Positions 6,652-14,184 of a stretch of DNA of 18,600 nucleotides are shown here, one piece after another. The stretch spans positions 1-18,600 of the forward strand of contig DIGA01000008.1 in NCBI GenBank assembly GCA_002419365.1, given 5' to 3'. Origin of the DNA: Mageeibacillus sp. UBA5734 (GTDB lineage Bacteria > Bacillota > Clostridia > Saccharofermentanales > UBA5734). Under the pieces are notes generated by a model. The model searched no databases and was not told the DNA's origin. It was given only the letters and a program-made list of their open reading frames with translations. Every line of letters begins with the position of its first letter. The stretch's first letter is position 1. Made by a program: the position numbers and the translations under genes.

Positions 6652-6900
6652 ATGACTGAGCACACCATCCTGATCATCCGTGTCAACCAGCGTCTGCACA
6701 GCGCCGACAAACTCCAGAAGGTCTTTTCCCAATACGGCTGCAGCATCAAGACCAGGCTGGGCCTGCATGAGGCTGGTGACGTCTGCGCCACCGACGGCCT
6801 GATCATCCTCCAGCTCGTCCGTGGCGCCGATGACCTCAATGCATTCCGCAATGAACTCAATGCCCTCGATGGTGTGACAGCGATCCTGGTCGAAATCTGA
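6652..6900 (+). CDS. Small ACT-like protein, conserved hypothetical
   Basis: This 82-residue protein (MTEHTILIIRVNQRLHSADK...) has an alternating strand-helix-strand-strand-helix-strand pattern, as expected of a ferredoxin-like/ACT fold. The segments are TILIIRVN, the helix LHSADKLQKVFSQYG, KTRLGLHEAG, GLIILQLV, the helix DDLNAFRNELNAL and TAILVEI. It resembles the small clostridial family related to the iron-only hydrogenase system putative regulator (TM1266-like), but without the hydrogenase neighbours. Conserved-looking residues are the RLGLHE motif and Cys 30 and 45. It lacks a DNA-binding domain. It lies 27 bases after the CRP/FNR gene with its own AAGGAGG site, so the two are probably cotranscribed. 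Its function is not known; a sensory or regulatory role is a guess. Confidence 0.75.
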   Translation: MTEHTILIIRVNQRLHSADKLQKVFSQYGCSIKTRLGLHEAGDVCATDGLIILQLVRGADDLNAFRNELNALDGVTAILVEI

Positions 6901-6940
6901 CCTTCCCAGCCTGGCGTTGCAACAGAGGAGAACCGACAGC

Positions 6941-8596
6941 ATGACAGAACCCATTCTTGAAACCACCCTGGTGACGCCAGCCCAGATTAGAGAATCGTTG
7001 CAGTCTCTCGGTGTCCACCCGGGTCAGATTCTGATCGTCCATAGCTCAATGAAAAGGATCGGCTGGGTCATTGGTGGAGCCCGGACCGTTGTTGATGCGC
7101 TCCTTTCCATCCTGGGACCGACAGGCACCCTGGTCATGCCAGCCCAGAGTGGCGACAACAGCGAGCCTTCCTTCTGGGTTGCCCCGCCTGTGCCGTCAGA
7201 CTGGTGGCCGCAGATCCGCGAACTCACACCAGCATTTGATCCCCAGGTCACACCTCTGCGGCGCATGGGTGCCATTGCCGAGTGCTTCTGGCATTATCCC
7301 GGTGTCCAGAGAAGCAACCACCCGCTAGACTCTTTTATTGCCCATGGCCCCGCGGCAACTGGCATTGTCTCCAGCCAGCCCCTGGAAGCAGGCCTTGGGG
7401 AGCAATCACCCACGCAAAAACTCTACGACCTCGATGCCCGTGTCCTCCTGCTCGGTGTCGATTACGACAATTGCACGGTGATGCATCTGGCAGAGTTCCT
7501 GTCCCGCAGCCGGATCACGGTGCGCCAGGGCTCAGCCATTCTGGAGAACGGCCAGCGTGTCTGGCGTGAATACCAGGATCTGGCGCTCGACAGCGACGAA
7601 TTCATCCAGCCTGGCCGATTGCTTGATGCCACAGGCCAAGTCAGGCGCGGCCAAGTCGGCCTGGCCGACTGCCGCCTGTTCAGAGTCCGCGATGCTGTCG
7701 ATGAAACCGTCAGCTGGCTCAAGGCCAACCGCCACCACCGGATCCTGCCGGAAGAAAAGCCCGCGCTTCTGGAAACACTCAAAAAAAAGCCGATCGAAAA
7801 TCTTTTTGCGATTGGAGACCTGGAGAATTTCCCGCTTGAAGCGGATTTTCTCGATGTTCTTGCTCTGTACCAGCCTGATTCAGCCCAAAGACTCGACAGC
7901 CTGGTCGTTCGATATCACCAGAATCTCATCGTGGCCTGCCCGGAAAAAACCTGCCTGATGGAACCCCTCCGGTCGGTAAGCGACCACCCGTCGATCCAAT
8001 TCATTTCTGGCCGGACAGATGTTCTCAAACAGCTGATGCCACATCGACCAGAATTCGATTTCCGGTCGATGTCCCTGTTGTCTATCGAAAAATCAAATTT
8101 CCGGCCTTTTGAACCCACACCAGCGATGGCTGCACAACTGGCGACCTATCAAGAACCCGAGGTGGCAAGCCTTGCGGATATCCCGGCCCTTGCCGACCTT
8201 TTTGCCAGCATCACCGAGTTTTCACACAGCACAGATCGCGAGGAACGGATCCGTGAACTGACAACGGCGATGGAAAGCGGTAGCTGCCACTACGCTATTC
8301 AGCGTGACCAGGGCCAGATCATTGCCTCTGCAGGAACGACAGCAGAAAACAGCACATCTGCGATGATTGTCGGCGTGTGCACAGCCCTTCAACATCGTGG
8401 CCGCGGAATCGCCAGCCGGCTGGTATCATCCCTCTGCAACCAATTAATCGGACAGCGATTCCAAAGCCTGGCCCTGTTCTATGACAATCCAGATGCTGGC
8501 CGCATCTATCGCCGCCTCGGCTTCACCGATACCGGCGACTGGATGATGGCCTCTCGAAAAAACCAGACCGTTCTGCAAACACTCGAAAGGAATTGA
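6941..8596 (+). CDS. AAC(3)-like acetyltransferase fused to a GNAT domain
   Basis: This is a two-domain protein of 551 residues. Residues 1 to about 260 match the aminoglycoside 3-N-acetyltransferase (AAC(3)/YokD) family: IVHSSMKRIGWVIGGARTVVDALL, GPTGTLVMPA, VQRSNHPLDSFIAHGP, and LLLGVDYDNCTVMHLAE with the conserved N-x-T-x2-H-L-A-E-type core (NCTVMHLAE). Stand-alone members are about this length. From about residue 270 a second part follows: a GNAT-like N-terminal lobe (ENLFAIGDLENFP...) and a clear acetyl-CoA loop, LQHRGRGIASRLV (483-495), ending YRRLGF. Both modules use acetyl-CoA, but the substrates are unknown. AAC(3) relatives such as YokD need not confer resistance. The ATG at 6941 has GAGGAG ten bases upstream; a TTG at 6917 is in frame but lacks a site. 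It is 3 bases from the aminopeptidase gene. Confidence 0.85.
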   Translation: MTEPILETTLVTPAQIRESLQSLGVHPGQILIVHSSMKRIGWVIGGARTVVDALLSILGPTGTLVMPAQSGDNSEPSFWVAPPVPSDWWPQIRELTPAFDPQVTPLRRMGAIAECFWHYPGVQRSNHPLDSFIAHGPAATGIVSSQPLEAGLGEQSPTQKLYDLDARVLLLGVDYDNCTVMHLAEFLSRSRITVRQGSAILENGQRVWREYQDLALDSDEFIQPGRLLDATGQVRRGQVGLADCRLFRVRDAVDETVSWLKANRHHRILPEEKPALLETLKKKPIENLFAIGDLENFPLEADFLDVLALYQPDSAQRLDSLVVRYHQNLIVACPEKTCLMEPLRSVSDHPSIQFISGRTDVLKQLMPHRPEFDFRSMSLLSIEKSNFRPFEPTPAMAAQLATYQEPEVASLADIPALADLFASITEFSHSTDREERIRELTTAMESGSCHYAIQRDQGQIIASAGTTAENSTSAMIVGVCTALQHRGRGIASRLVSSLCNQLIGQRFQSLALFYDNPDAGRIYRRLGFTDTGDWMMASRKNQTVLQTLERN

Positions 8597-8599
8597 CCC

Positions 8600-9718
8600 A
8601 TGCACGATCCAAGGTTGGACCGACTGGCCCAGATGCTCCTGAACCACTCCCTGCGTCTGTCTCCTGGCGACATTTTCCAGATCAATGCCATCCCCGAGGC
8701 CCAGCCCCTGGTCAAAGCGCTCTACCGCGAAGCTCGTCGCCAGCGCCTGTACCCGGTTGTATTCTGGACCGATGACGAAATTGCCCGGCTGGAATACGAT
8801 CTGCTGGATCCTGACTTGCCAGCGACAGCGGAGTTCCTGGAAAAACGCACCGCCTGGAACGCCGCCCGGGTGGCCGATCTCAAAGCCGTCCTGACCATTC
8901 GTGGCACCGTGAACGAGCGGGAACTCAGCGGTGTCGATCCGATCCGCCAGCAAATGGTCAGCAAAGCAGGGGAAATCGTCTCCCGCACCATCATCAATGA
9001 CCGCCAGTGGGTTCTATTCTATTGGCCGACCCCCGCCCAGGCTCAGAAAGCGGGGATGTCCTTTGACGACTATTTTGATTTCGTCCTCAACGTCAGTCTG
9101 GTCGATTATGAGCGCCTGTTCCATTTTGAGCAGATCCTCGCTGCGCGGATGGAACGGGCCAGCCGGGTCCGGATCAAGGGACCAGGCACCGACCTCTCCT
9201 TTTCCATCCAGGGCCTGCCAGCCGTCTGCTGCTATGGCCGGCGCAATGTCCCGGATGGCGAGGTCTACACCGCACCGGTCCGCGACTCGGTCAACGGCAC
9301 CATCACCTACAATGTTCCTGCCCAGTACTGGGGCAAGACCTTCAACAACATCCAGCTGACTTTTTTGAATGGGCGCATCAGCGAAGCCAGCTGTGATGGT
9401 GACAACGAGACACTGGGCAAGATTTTTGACACCGATGAAGGTGCCCGCTTCATCGGGGAATTCTCGTTTGGCGTCAATCCCATGATCCGGGAACCGATCG
9501 GCAGTACCTTGTTTGATGAGAAAATTGCCGGTTCGATTCACTTCACACCGGGCAATGCCTATGCCAAGGCCGACAATGGCAACCGGTCGGCGATCCACTG
9601 GGACCTGATCCTGATCCAGCGCCCGGAACATGGCGGCGGAGAGATCTGGCTCGACGATGTCCTTTTCCGCCAGGATGGCCGCTTTGTGCCCGAGGACTTG
9701 CAAGACCTCAATCCTTGA
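8600..9718 (+). CDS. M29-family aminopeptidase
   Basis: This is a thermophilic-type metallo-aminopeptidase (peptidase family M29, AmpS/AmpT/PepS group) of 372 residues, a normal length. It is a cytoplasmic dimeric enzyme that removes N-terminal residues using two metal ions. The ligand motifs are all present in the C-terminal half: NVPDGEVYTAP (Glu 221), GEFSFGVNP (Glu 287), GSIHFTPGNAY (His 314, Tyr 321) and AIHWDLI (His 333, Asp 335). The N-terminal half (1-185) forms the family's first domain. The start codon is 3 bases past the preceding stop, with AAAGGA inside the end of that gene, so the two are translationally coupled. Peptide turnover beside an acetyltransferase is suggestive, but no shared pathway can be read from the sequence. 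It is probably the last gene of the regulator-led operon. Confidence 0.93.
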   Translation: MHDPRLDRLAQMLLNHSLRLSPGDIFQINAIPEAQPLVKALYREARRQRLYPVVFWTDDEIARLEYDLLDPDLPATAEFLEKRTAWNAARVADLKAVLTIRGTVNERELSGVDPIRQQMVSKAGEIVSRTIINDRQWVLFYWPTPAQAQKAGMSFDDYFDFVLNVSLVDYERLFHFEQILAARMERASRVRIKGPGTDLSFSIQGLPAVCCYGRRNVPDGEVYTAPVRDSVNGTITYNVPAQYWGKTFNNIQLTFLNGRISEASCDGDNETLGKIFDTDEGARFIGEFSFGVNPMIREPIGSTLFDEKIAGSIHFTPGNAYAKADNGNRSAIHWDLILIQRPEHGGGEIWLDDVLFRQDGRFVPEDLQDLNP

Positions 9719-9743
9719 AGCGCTGCCCAGAATCGACTAAAAT
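9715..9743 (+). promoter_or_regulatory. Promoter of serS
   Basis: TTGAAG (9715-9720), a 17-base spacer and TAAAAT (9738-9743) lie 30 bases before the serS ATG. The -35 overlaps the stop codon of the aminopeptidase gene. There is no room for a T-box leader between this promoter and the start codon. Confidence 0.65.
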
Positions 9744-9773
9744 GGTGAAACAGCTGACTTTTTGGAGGAAACC

Positions 9774-11060
9774 ATGCTCGATATCAACCTCATCCGCGAA
9801 AATCCCGCACTCGTTGCGGAAAAACTGGCCCGTAAAGGCTACACAGCCGATTTCACCGGCTTTCTGGCCCGCGATGAAAAGCGCCGCCAGCTGATCTTTG
9901 CTACCGAATCCCTGAAGGCTGAGAAGAACAAAACCTCGGCCGAGATTCCGAAGCTGAAGAAAGAAGGCAAAGACGTCCAGCCGATTTTCGACCGGATGAA
10001 GCAGATCTCCGAGCAGATCAGCACCCAGGATTCAGAGCTGTCAGCCCTTGAGGCACAGCAGCAGGCTTTCCTCGAAGCCTTGCCGAACTTGCCGGCCGAT
10101 GATGTTGTTGCCGGTGGCAAGGAAAACAATGCCGTGGTGACTGTATTTGGCGAAAAGCCCCAGTTCGACTTCACACCGAAGCACCACGTTGACCTGGTTG
10201 AAGGACTCGGCATGATCGACTATGCCCGCGGGGCCAAACTCGGCGGCAGCGGCTTCTGGGTCTACCGCAAAGATGGCGCCCTGCTGGAATGGGCCCTGCT
10301 CAACTACTTCATGGCTGAGCACCTCAGGGATGGCTATGAAATGATGCTGCCGCCACACATTCTGACCTACCAGTGTGGCTACACCGCTGGCCAGTTCCCC
10401 AAATTCAAAGACGATGTTTTCCAGCTGCGCAAGGACGAAGGCGAAGGCTTCACGCATTTCATCCTGCCCACGGCTGAAACCGCCCTGGTCAACCTCCACC
10501 GTGACGAGATCCTCGACGAAGACGCCCTGCCCTTCAAATATTTTGCCTACACCCCCTGCTATCGCAAAGAAGCCGGCAGCTACCGTGCCGAGGAACGTGG
10601 CATGATCCGCGGCCACCAGTTCAACAAGATCGAGATGTTCCAGTACGCTCTGCCGGAGCAGTCAGATGATGCCCTGGAAGAGCTCGTCGACAAAGCCGCC
10701 GCACTGGTCCGCGGCCTCGGGCTGCATCACCGGGTCAGCAAGCTCGCCGCCGGCGATTGCAGCGCCTCGATGGTCAAGACCTACGACATCGAAGTCTGGA
10801 TCCCCAGCATGAACGATTACAAGGAAGTCAGCTCGGCCAGTAATGCCGGTGACTACCAGGCCCGCCGCGGCAATATGAAGTTCCGCCGCAAATCGACTGG
10901 CAAGCTGGAGTTTGTCCACACCCTCAATGCATCCGGCCTGGCAACTTCGCGCATCCTGCCTGCGATTGTCGAGCATTACCAGCAAGCCGATGGCAGCATC
11001 GTCATCCCAGAGGTTCTCAGACCCTGGATGGGTGGCAGGAGTGTGATCGAACGGATCTAA
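9774..11060 (+). CDS. serS: Seryl-tRNA synthetase
   Basis: SerRS charges tRNA-Ser (and tRNA-Sec) with serine in the cytoplasm. The product is 428 residues, the standard bacterial length. It has the N-terminal coiled-coil tRNA-binding arm (about residues 27-105, rich in Lys/Glu/Gln: KKEGKDVQPIFDRMKQISEQIS). The class II catalytic core then shows motif 1 near GSGFWVYRKDGALLEWALL, motif 2 in FAYTPCYRKEAGSYRAEERGMIRGHQF, and motif 3 in LNASGLATSRILPAIVEHYQ with the final GRSVIERI. The ATG at 9774 follows GGAGGA; an in-frame TTG twelve bases upstream falls before that site and was not used. It has its own promoter. A tRNA-Ser gene lies about 7 kb downstream, with no evident link. Confidence 0.98.
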   Translation: MLDINLIRENPALVAEKLARKGYTADFTGFLARDEKRRQLIFATESLKAEKNKTSAEIPKLKKEGKDVQPIFDRMKQISEQISTQDSELSALEAQQQAFLEALPNLPADDVVAGGKENNAVVTVFGEKPQFDFTPKHHVDLVEGLGMIDYARGAKLGGSGFWVYRKDGALLEWALLNYFMAEHLRDGYEMMLPPHILTYQCGYTAGQFPKFKDDVFQLRKDEGEGFTHFILPTAETALVNLHRDEILDEDALPFKYFAYTPCYRKEAGSYRAEERGMIRGHQFNKIEMFQYALPEQSDDALEELVDKAAALVRGLGLHHRVSKLAAGDCSASMVKTYDIEVWIPSMNDYKEVSSASNAGDYQARRGNMKFRRKSTGKLEFVHTLNASGLATSRILPAIVEHYQQADGSIVIPEVLRPWMGGRSVIERI

Positions 11061-11080
11061 GTCCGGTCATTTCCATATCA

Positions 11081-11104
11081 AACCGGTTAACTTCATGTTA
11101 AAAT
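11081..11104 (+). promoter_or_regulatory. Palindromic region and -10-like box before the Nudix-like gene
   Basis: AACCGGTT (11081-11088) is a perfect palindrome. It overlaps the inverted repeat TTAAC-TTCAT-GTTAA (11087-11101). TAAAAT (11099-11104) could be a -10, but no good -35 stands 16-18 bases upstream. It may be a regulated promoter for the Nudix-like/YigZ pair; the case rests only on symmetry. Confidence 0.3.
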
Positions 11105-11178
11105 AAGGATGGTTCATTCTTCATACGTGATCTTGACCTGAACCGGCGATCCAAATGTCTCAAAGGGAGGGTACTCGC

Positions 11179-11592
11179 ATGCTCGTTCGCAATTGCTCCG
11201 GTGGACTCGTTTTCCACGACGACAAAATCCTGCTTTTGAAAAACGACAAGCATGAATGGGTCTTCCCCAAAGGAGTCCTGCGGGAAGGCGACGAACCCTC
11301 AGAACTGGCTGTCCGTCGTGTCATGATCGAGGCAGGCATCCGGGCCAAGATCATCGCCCCAGCGGGCAAGACCGCCTATGAATTCTACTCCCTGTCACGC
11401 CAGCGTCCGGTTGCCAACAAGATCACCTGGTACATCATGACCTGTGAAGAAGAGTCGGTCGTTCCCAGTGTCTCGAATAATTTCAGTGCCGGAGGCTTTT
11501 TCACGGTTGAGGAAGCCATGGACATGGTCACCTACAGCCAGGACAAATCCCTCCTGATGATGTCCTTCCAGAAATACAAGGAGCTCGTCTGA
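11179..11592 (+). CDS. Nudix-fold protein with a degenerate Nudix box
   Basis: This 137-residue protein reads as a Nudix domain: the strand RNCSGGLVFHDDKILLLKN, then WVFPKGVLREGDEPSELAVRRVMIEAGIRA in the place of the catalytic helix, and a C-terminal helix with YSQDKSLL. The Nudix signature is GX5EX7REUXEEXGU. Here, from Gly 32, position 6 is Asp 38 instead of Glu, the RE pair is Arg 46-Arg 47, and the EE pair is Ile 50-Glu 51. Only one of the usual acidic metal ligands of the helix is kept, so hydrolase activity is doubtful and a ligand-binding or altered role is possible. The ATG at 11179 was chosen because GGGAGGG lies 7 bases upstream; an ATG at 11155 lacks a site. It is coupled to the YigZ-family gene 4 bases downstream. 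Confidence 0.8.
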   Translation: MLVRNCSGGLVFHDDKILLLKNDKHEWVFPKGVLREGDEPSELAVRRVMIEAGIRAKIIAPAGKTAYEFYSLSRQRPVANKITWYIMTCEEESVVPSVSNNFSAGGFFTVEEAMDMVTYSQDKSLLMMSFQKYKELV

Positions 11593-11596
11593 CGTT

Positions 11597-12241
11597 TTGG
11601 CTTTGCGCAATCAGTACCGGACTGTCCGGCAAGCCGCCCGGATCGAATTCATCGACCGCAAGTCCCGCTTCATCGCCGATTGCCGTCCATTGGCCAACGA
11701 GTCCCAAGCACAGCACTTCATCCGTGGCATCCGGGACGAGTTTCCGGATGCCACGCATCATGTTTACGCCTGGATCCTGGGCGGGGATAACCAGCTCCAG
11801 CGCTATTCCGATGATGGAGAACCTCAGGGCACAGCCGGCCTGCCTGTGCTCGATGTTCTCAGGAAACCAGGCATCGAACAGGCTGGTATCGTGGTTACCC
11901 GCTACTTCGGGGGCACGCTCCTGGGCAGCGGTGGCCTGGTCCACGCCTATGGCACCTCAGCAGCCATGGCCCTGGAGGCTGCCGGTCCAATCACCCTCCA
12001 GCTGTGTGACCGGGTCCTCCTGACGATTGAATACAATCAGCTTGACCTGGTCCGTCACCGTCTGGCGCAGGCAGGATTTCTGTTGGAACCGGTCCAATTC
12101 GGCCTCGATGCTGAATTAACCGTGGGTACGCCACCGGACCGGATGGACGAACTCATCCGCCTGGTCAATGACCTGACTTCGGCTGGCGCCCTGATTGAAT
12201 CCCTTGAAAGTGCCTACATTCCTGTCGACCAGACACCCTGA
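11597..12241 (+). CDS. YigZ/IMPACT family protein
   Basis: This is a member of the UPF0029 (YigZ/YvyE/IMPACT N-terminal) family with 214 residues, the usual bacterial length. The family signature is intact: YSDDGEPQGTAGLPVLDVL, followed by VVTRYFGGTLLGSGGLVHAYGTSAAMAL (roughly residues 74-117). A C-terminal DUF1949-type beta-alpha domain covers about residues 135-205. The biochemical role is not settled. The eukaryotic relative IMPACT acts on the translation-control kinase GCN2, and bacterial members bind nucleic acid or nucleotides in structural work. The start is taken as TTG at 11597, four bases after the preceding stop; the nearest AAGGAG ends 13 bases upstream, so a second in-frame TTG at 11603 or coupled re-initiation is possible. 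Confidence 0.9.
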   Translation: MALRNQYRTVRQAARIEFIDRKSRFIADCRPLANESQAQHFIRGIRDEFPDATHHVYAWILGGDNQLQRYSDDGEPQGTAGLPVLDVLRKPGIEQAGIVVTRYFGGTLLGSGGLVHAYGTSAAMALEAAGPITLQLCDRVLLTIEYNQLDLVRHRLAQAGFLLEPVQFGLDAELTVGTPPDRMDELIRLVNDLTSAGALIESLESAYIPVDQTP

Positions 12242-12242
12242 C

Positions 12243-12272
12243 TTGCGAAAGACGGAGCCAAGCTCGTATAAT
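12243..12272 (+). promoter_or_regulatory. Promoter of the yebC cluster
   Basis: TTGCGA (12243-12248), an 18-base spacer and a perfect TATAAT (12267-12272) lie 70 bases before the yebC ATG. They begin immediately after the stop of the YigZ-family gene. The leader has a weak CTGGT/ACCAG stem (about 12310-12330) but no recognisable riboswitch. Confidence 0.7.
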
Positions 12273-12342
12273 AGGAGCGCCAAAACACGTTAGCTGGCAG
12301 ACATACTGCTGGTCAGACCGATACCAGACGAGGAGAATCCAC

Positions 12343-13068
12343 ATGTCCGGCCATTCCAAATGGAACAACATCAAACGCAAAAAAGGCGAAGCGGATGCCC
12401 AGCGCGGGGCGATTTTCACCAAGCTTGGCCGTGAAATCCAGGTCGCAGTCAAGAATGGCGGAGCTGATCCGGAAGGCAACAGCCGGCTCAAAGACGTCAT
12501 TGCCAAGGCAAAAGCTGCCAACATGCCCAATGACAACATCCAGCGCAGCATCAAGAAAGCCTCCGGCGCCAACGACAGCGACAGTTTCGAAGAGATTGTC
12601 TACGAAGGATATGGTCCCGGCGGTGTCGCCATGATGGTCCGCACACTCTCCGACAATCGCAACCGCACAGCAGGGGATGTTCGCCATATCTTCGACAAAT
12701 TTGGCGGCAACATGGGCACCAATGGATGTGTCTCCTTCCTGTTCCAGGAAAAGGGTACGATCATCATCGACCGCGAGCTGTACGAGGACGAAGAAGCTGT
12801 GATGATGGACGCCCTCGACTCCGGTGCCGAAGATTTTGCTGCTGAGGACGAGGTTTATGAAATCACAACCGCGCCGGAGGAATTCCATGCCGTGCGCGAC
12901 AATCTCGAGAAGAAACACTATGAATTCGTCGATGTCTCCCTGGGCCCGGTTCCCGTTACCTGGACTGAGATCAGTGATCCCGAGCTGGCTGAGAAAATGG
13001 AGAAACTGATCGACAAAATGGAAGAACTCGACGATGTCCAGGAAGTCTACCATAACTGGGACCGCTGA
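12343..13068 (+). CDS. yebC: YebC/PmpR family protein
   Basis: The N-terminus MSGHSKWNNIKRKKGEADAQRGAIFTKLGREI is the hallmark of the YebC/PmpR (TACO1) family, and the 241-residue length is typical. Also visible are NMPNDNIQRSIKKASG (about 66-81), YEGYGPGGVAMMV and DNRNRTAGDVRHIF, followed by the acidic C-terminal domains. Members have been described as DNA-binding regulators. More recent work on YebC-type proteins, and on mitochondrial TACO1, points to a ribosome-linked role in translating proline-rich stretches. The sequence does not separate these roles. The ATG has GAGGAG nine bases upstream. It heads a cluster with three downstream genes at short spacing. Confidence 0.97.
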   Translation: MSGHSKWNNIKRKKGEADAQRGAIFTKLGREIQVAVKNGGADPEGNSRLKDVIAKAKAANMPNDNIQRSIKKASGANDSDSFEEIVYEGYGPGGVAMMVRTLSDNRNRTAGDVRHIFDKFGGNMGTNGCVSFLFQEKGTIIIDRELYEDEEAVMMDALDSGAEDFAAEDEVYEITTAPEEFHAVRDNLEKKHYEFVDVSLGPVPVTWTEISDPELAEKMEKLIDKMEELDDVQEVYHNWDR

Positions 13069-13122
13069 TCGTTCAAATCAATTGCAGACCGACCCTACGA
13101 ACAAGCAAGGAGGTGAGGAGCC

Positions 13123-14184
13123 ATGGCGAAACGCACGGACAAACCCAAGTCCGGAGCTGAGGGCCAGCCCTCATCTCTTTTAAATTCAGTCGCATCAGTT
13201 GCCGGAGCCGCAACTCATCCTCTGAGCCGTCTGGCCGAGGCCGTCAACCGCACCGTCAGCACAGCCACGTCAGGCCAAGATTCACGTGAAGAAGATGAAG
13301 CGTTGCAGGCGGCGCTTAAAACCATTGCCGTCGTTGCTTTTGTCGGCCCGCCCGGCACCGGCAAAAGCACCCGGGCCATCCGCGTTGCCCGGGAAAACAA
13401 CATCGAATTCCTGATAGACGACGGCCTTCTGATCCGGGGCAGCCGCATCGTGGCCGGGACATCAGCCAAGCGTGCGGCCTCAAAAATCGACTCTGTGCGC
13501 CAGGCGATCTTTGCCGACGAAACCCGGGCCCAGACCATGCGCCGGACCCTGGCTGACCATCAGCCAGCAGCGCTGATGATTCTGGGCACTTCAGATGCCA
13601 TGCTGGAAAAAATCTGTGTCAACCTCTGGCTCAATCCGCCGGCCATGCTGATCCGCATTGAGGACGTCAGCAGCGAGGAGGAAATGCGCCAGGCCCGCCA
13701 GACCCGCATGACAGAGGGCAAACACACCATTCCAGTCCCGAGCATGGAGATCAAGCACGAATTCTCCGGCACCTTCCTCAATCCGATTTCCCGTCTGCGC
13801 CGCCGCTTTGACCGTGACCGCGGTGTCCAGCCGGTGCAAAATGATGCCGAGAGGACCGTCGTCCGACCTACTTTTTCCACCCTGGGCAGCTATTCCATCT
13901 CGGACGAAGCCCTGCGCAGCATGATCGAGCTGATCTTGCGCCGCATCCGCGGGGTATCGCACGTTGTAGACTGCAGAATTACCAAGGAAATCTATGGCGT
14001 GGTCATCCATCTGGACCTCGCATTGCTGTATGGATTCAATGCCCAGATCGTTTTGCGCGAAGCCCAGGAAAAAGTCAGCCATCTGGTCGAGGAATTCACT
14101 TCCATCAACGTGATGGTTGTCAATGTCAAAGCGCGCCGCGTCGTCTACCAGACAGCCGGCCAACCCGCAGGAGGTTCGCAGTGA
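13123..14184 (+). CDS. P-loop protein with a C-terminal Asp23/Gls24-like domain
   Basis: This is a 353-residue protein of unknown function. After a low-complexity N-terminus (1-65) comes a Walker A motif, FVGPPGTGKST (73-83). A conserved-looking stretch, EFLIDDGLLIRGSRIVAGTSAKRAASKI, follows, then LMILGTSDAMLEKI and RIEDVSSEEEM, consistent with a small NTPase or kinase-like fold. An Arg-rich linker (222-235) leads to RPTFSTLGSYSISDEALRSMI...GVSHVVDCRI...VVIHLDLALLYGFNAQIVLREAQEKVSHLVEEFTSINVMVVNVKARRV (248-340). This matches the pattern of the Asp23/Gls24 (DUF322) envelope-stress family. The combination seems to be a clostridial family but its role is unknown. AAGGAGGTGAGGAG precedes the ATG. 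The stop overlaps the next start by four bases (GTGA), so the two products are probably made together. Confidence 0.8.
   Translation: MAKRTDKPKSGAEGQPSSLLNSVASVAGAATHPLSRLAEAVNRTVSTATSGQDSREEDEALQAALKTIAVVAFVGPPGTGKSTRAIRVARENNIEFLIDDGLLIRGSRIVAGTSAKRAASKIDSVRQAIFADETRAQTMRRTLADHQPAALMILGTSDAMLEKICVNLWLNPPAMLIRIEDVSSEEEMRQARQTRMTEGKHTIPVPSMEIKHEFSGTFLNPISRLRRRFDRDRGVQPVQNDAERTVVRPTFSTLGSYSISDEALRSMIELILRRIRGVSHVVDCRITKEIYGVVIHLDLALLYGFNAQIVLREAQEKVSHLVEEFTSINVMVVNVKARRVVYQTAGQPAGGSQ

Noticed and set aside
5035..6966. A continuous 643-codon minus-strand frame that would extend the 4Fe-4S protein upstream
   Set aside because: The extra part is antisense to the CRP/FNR regulator and the small ACT-like gene, both clearly real. 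The ferredoxin begins naturally at 5802 with a ribosome binding site.
6941..7740. A clinical aminoglycoside-resistance gene
   Set aside because: The AAC(3)-type fold is clear, but no mobile element flanks it, codon use matches the neighbours, and chromosomal YokD-type relatives are common. Resistance cannot be claimed from sequence.
9714..9773. A T-box or other leader regulating serS
   Set aside because: The promoter lies only 30 bases before the start codon, leaving no room for specifier and antiterminator structures.
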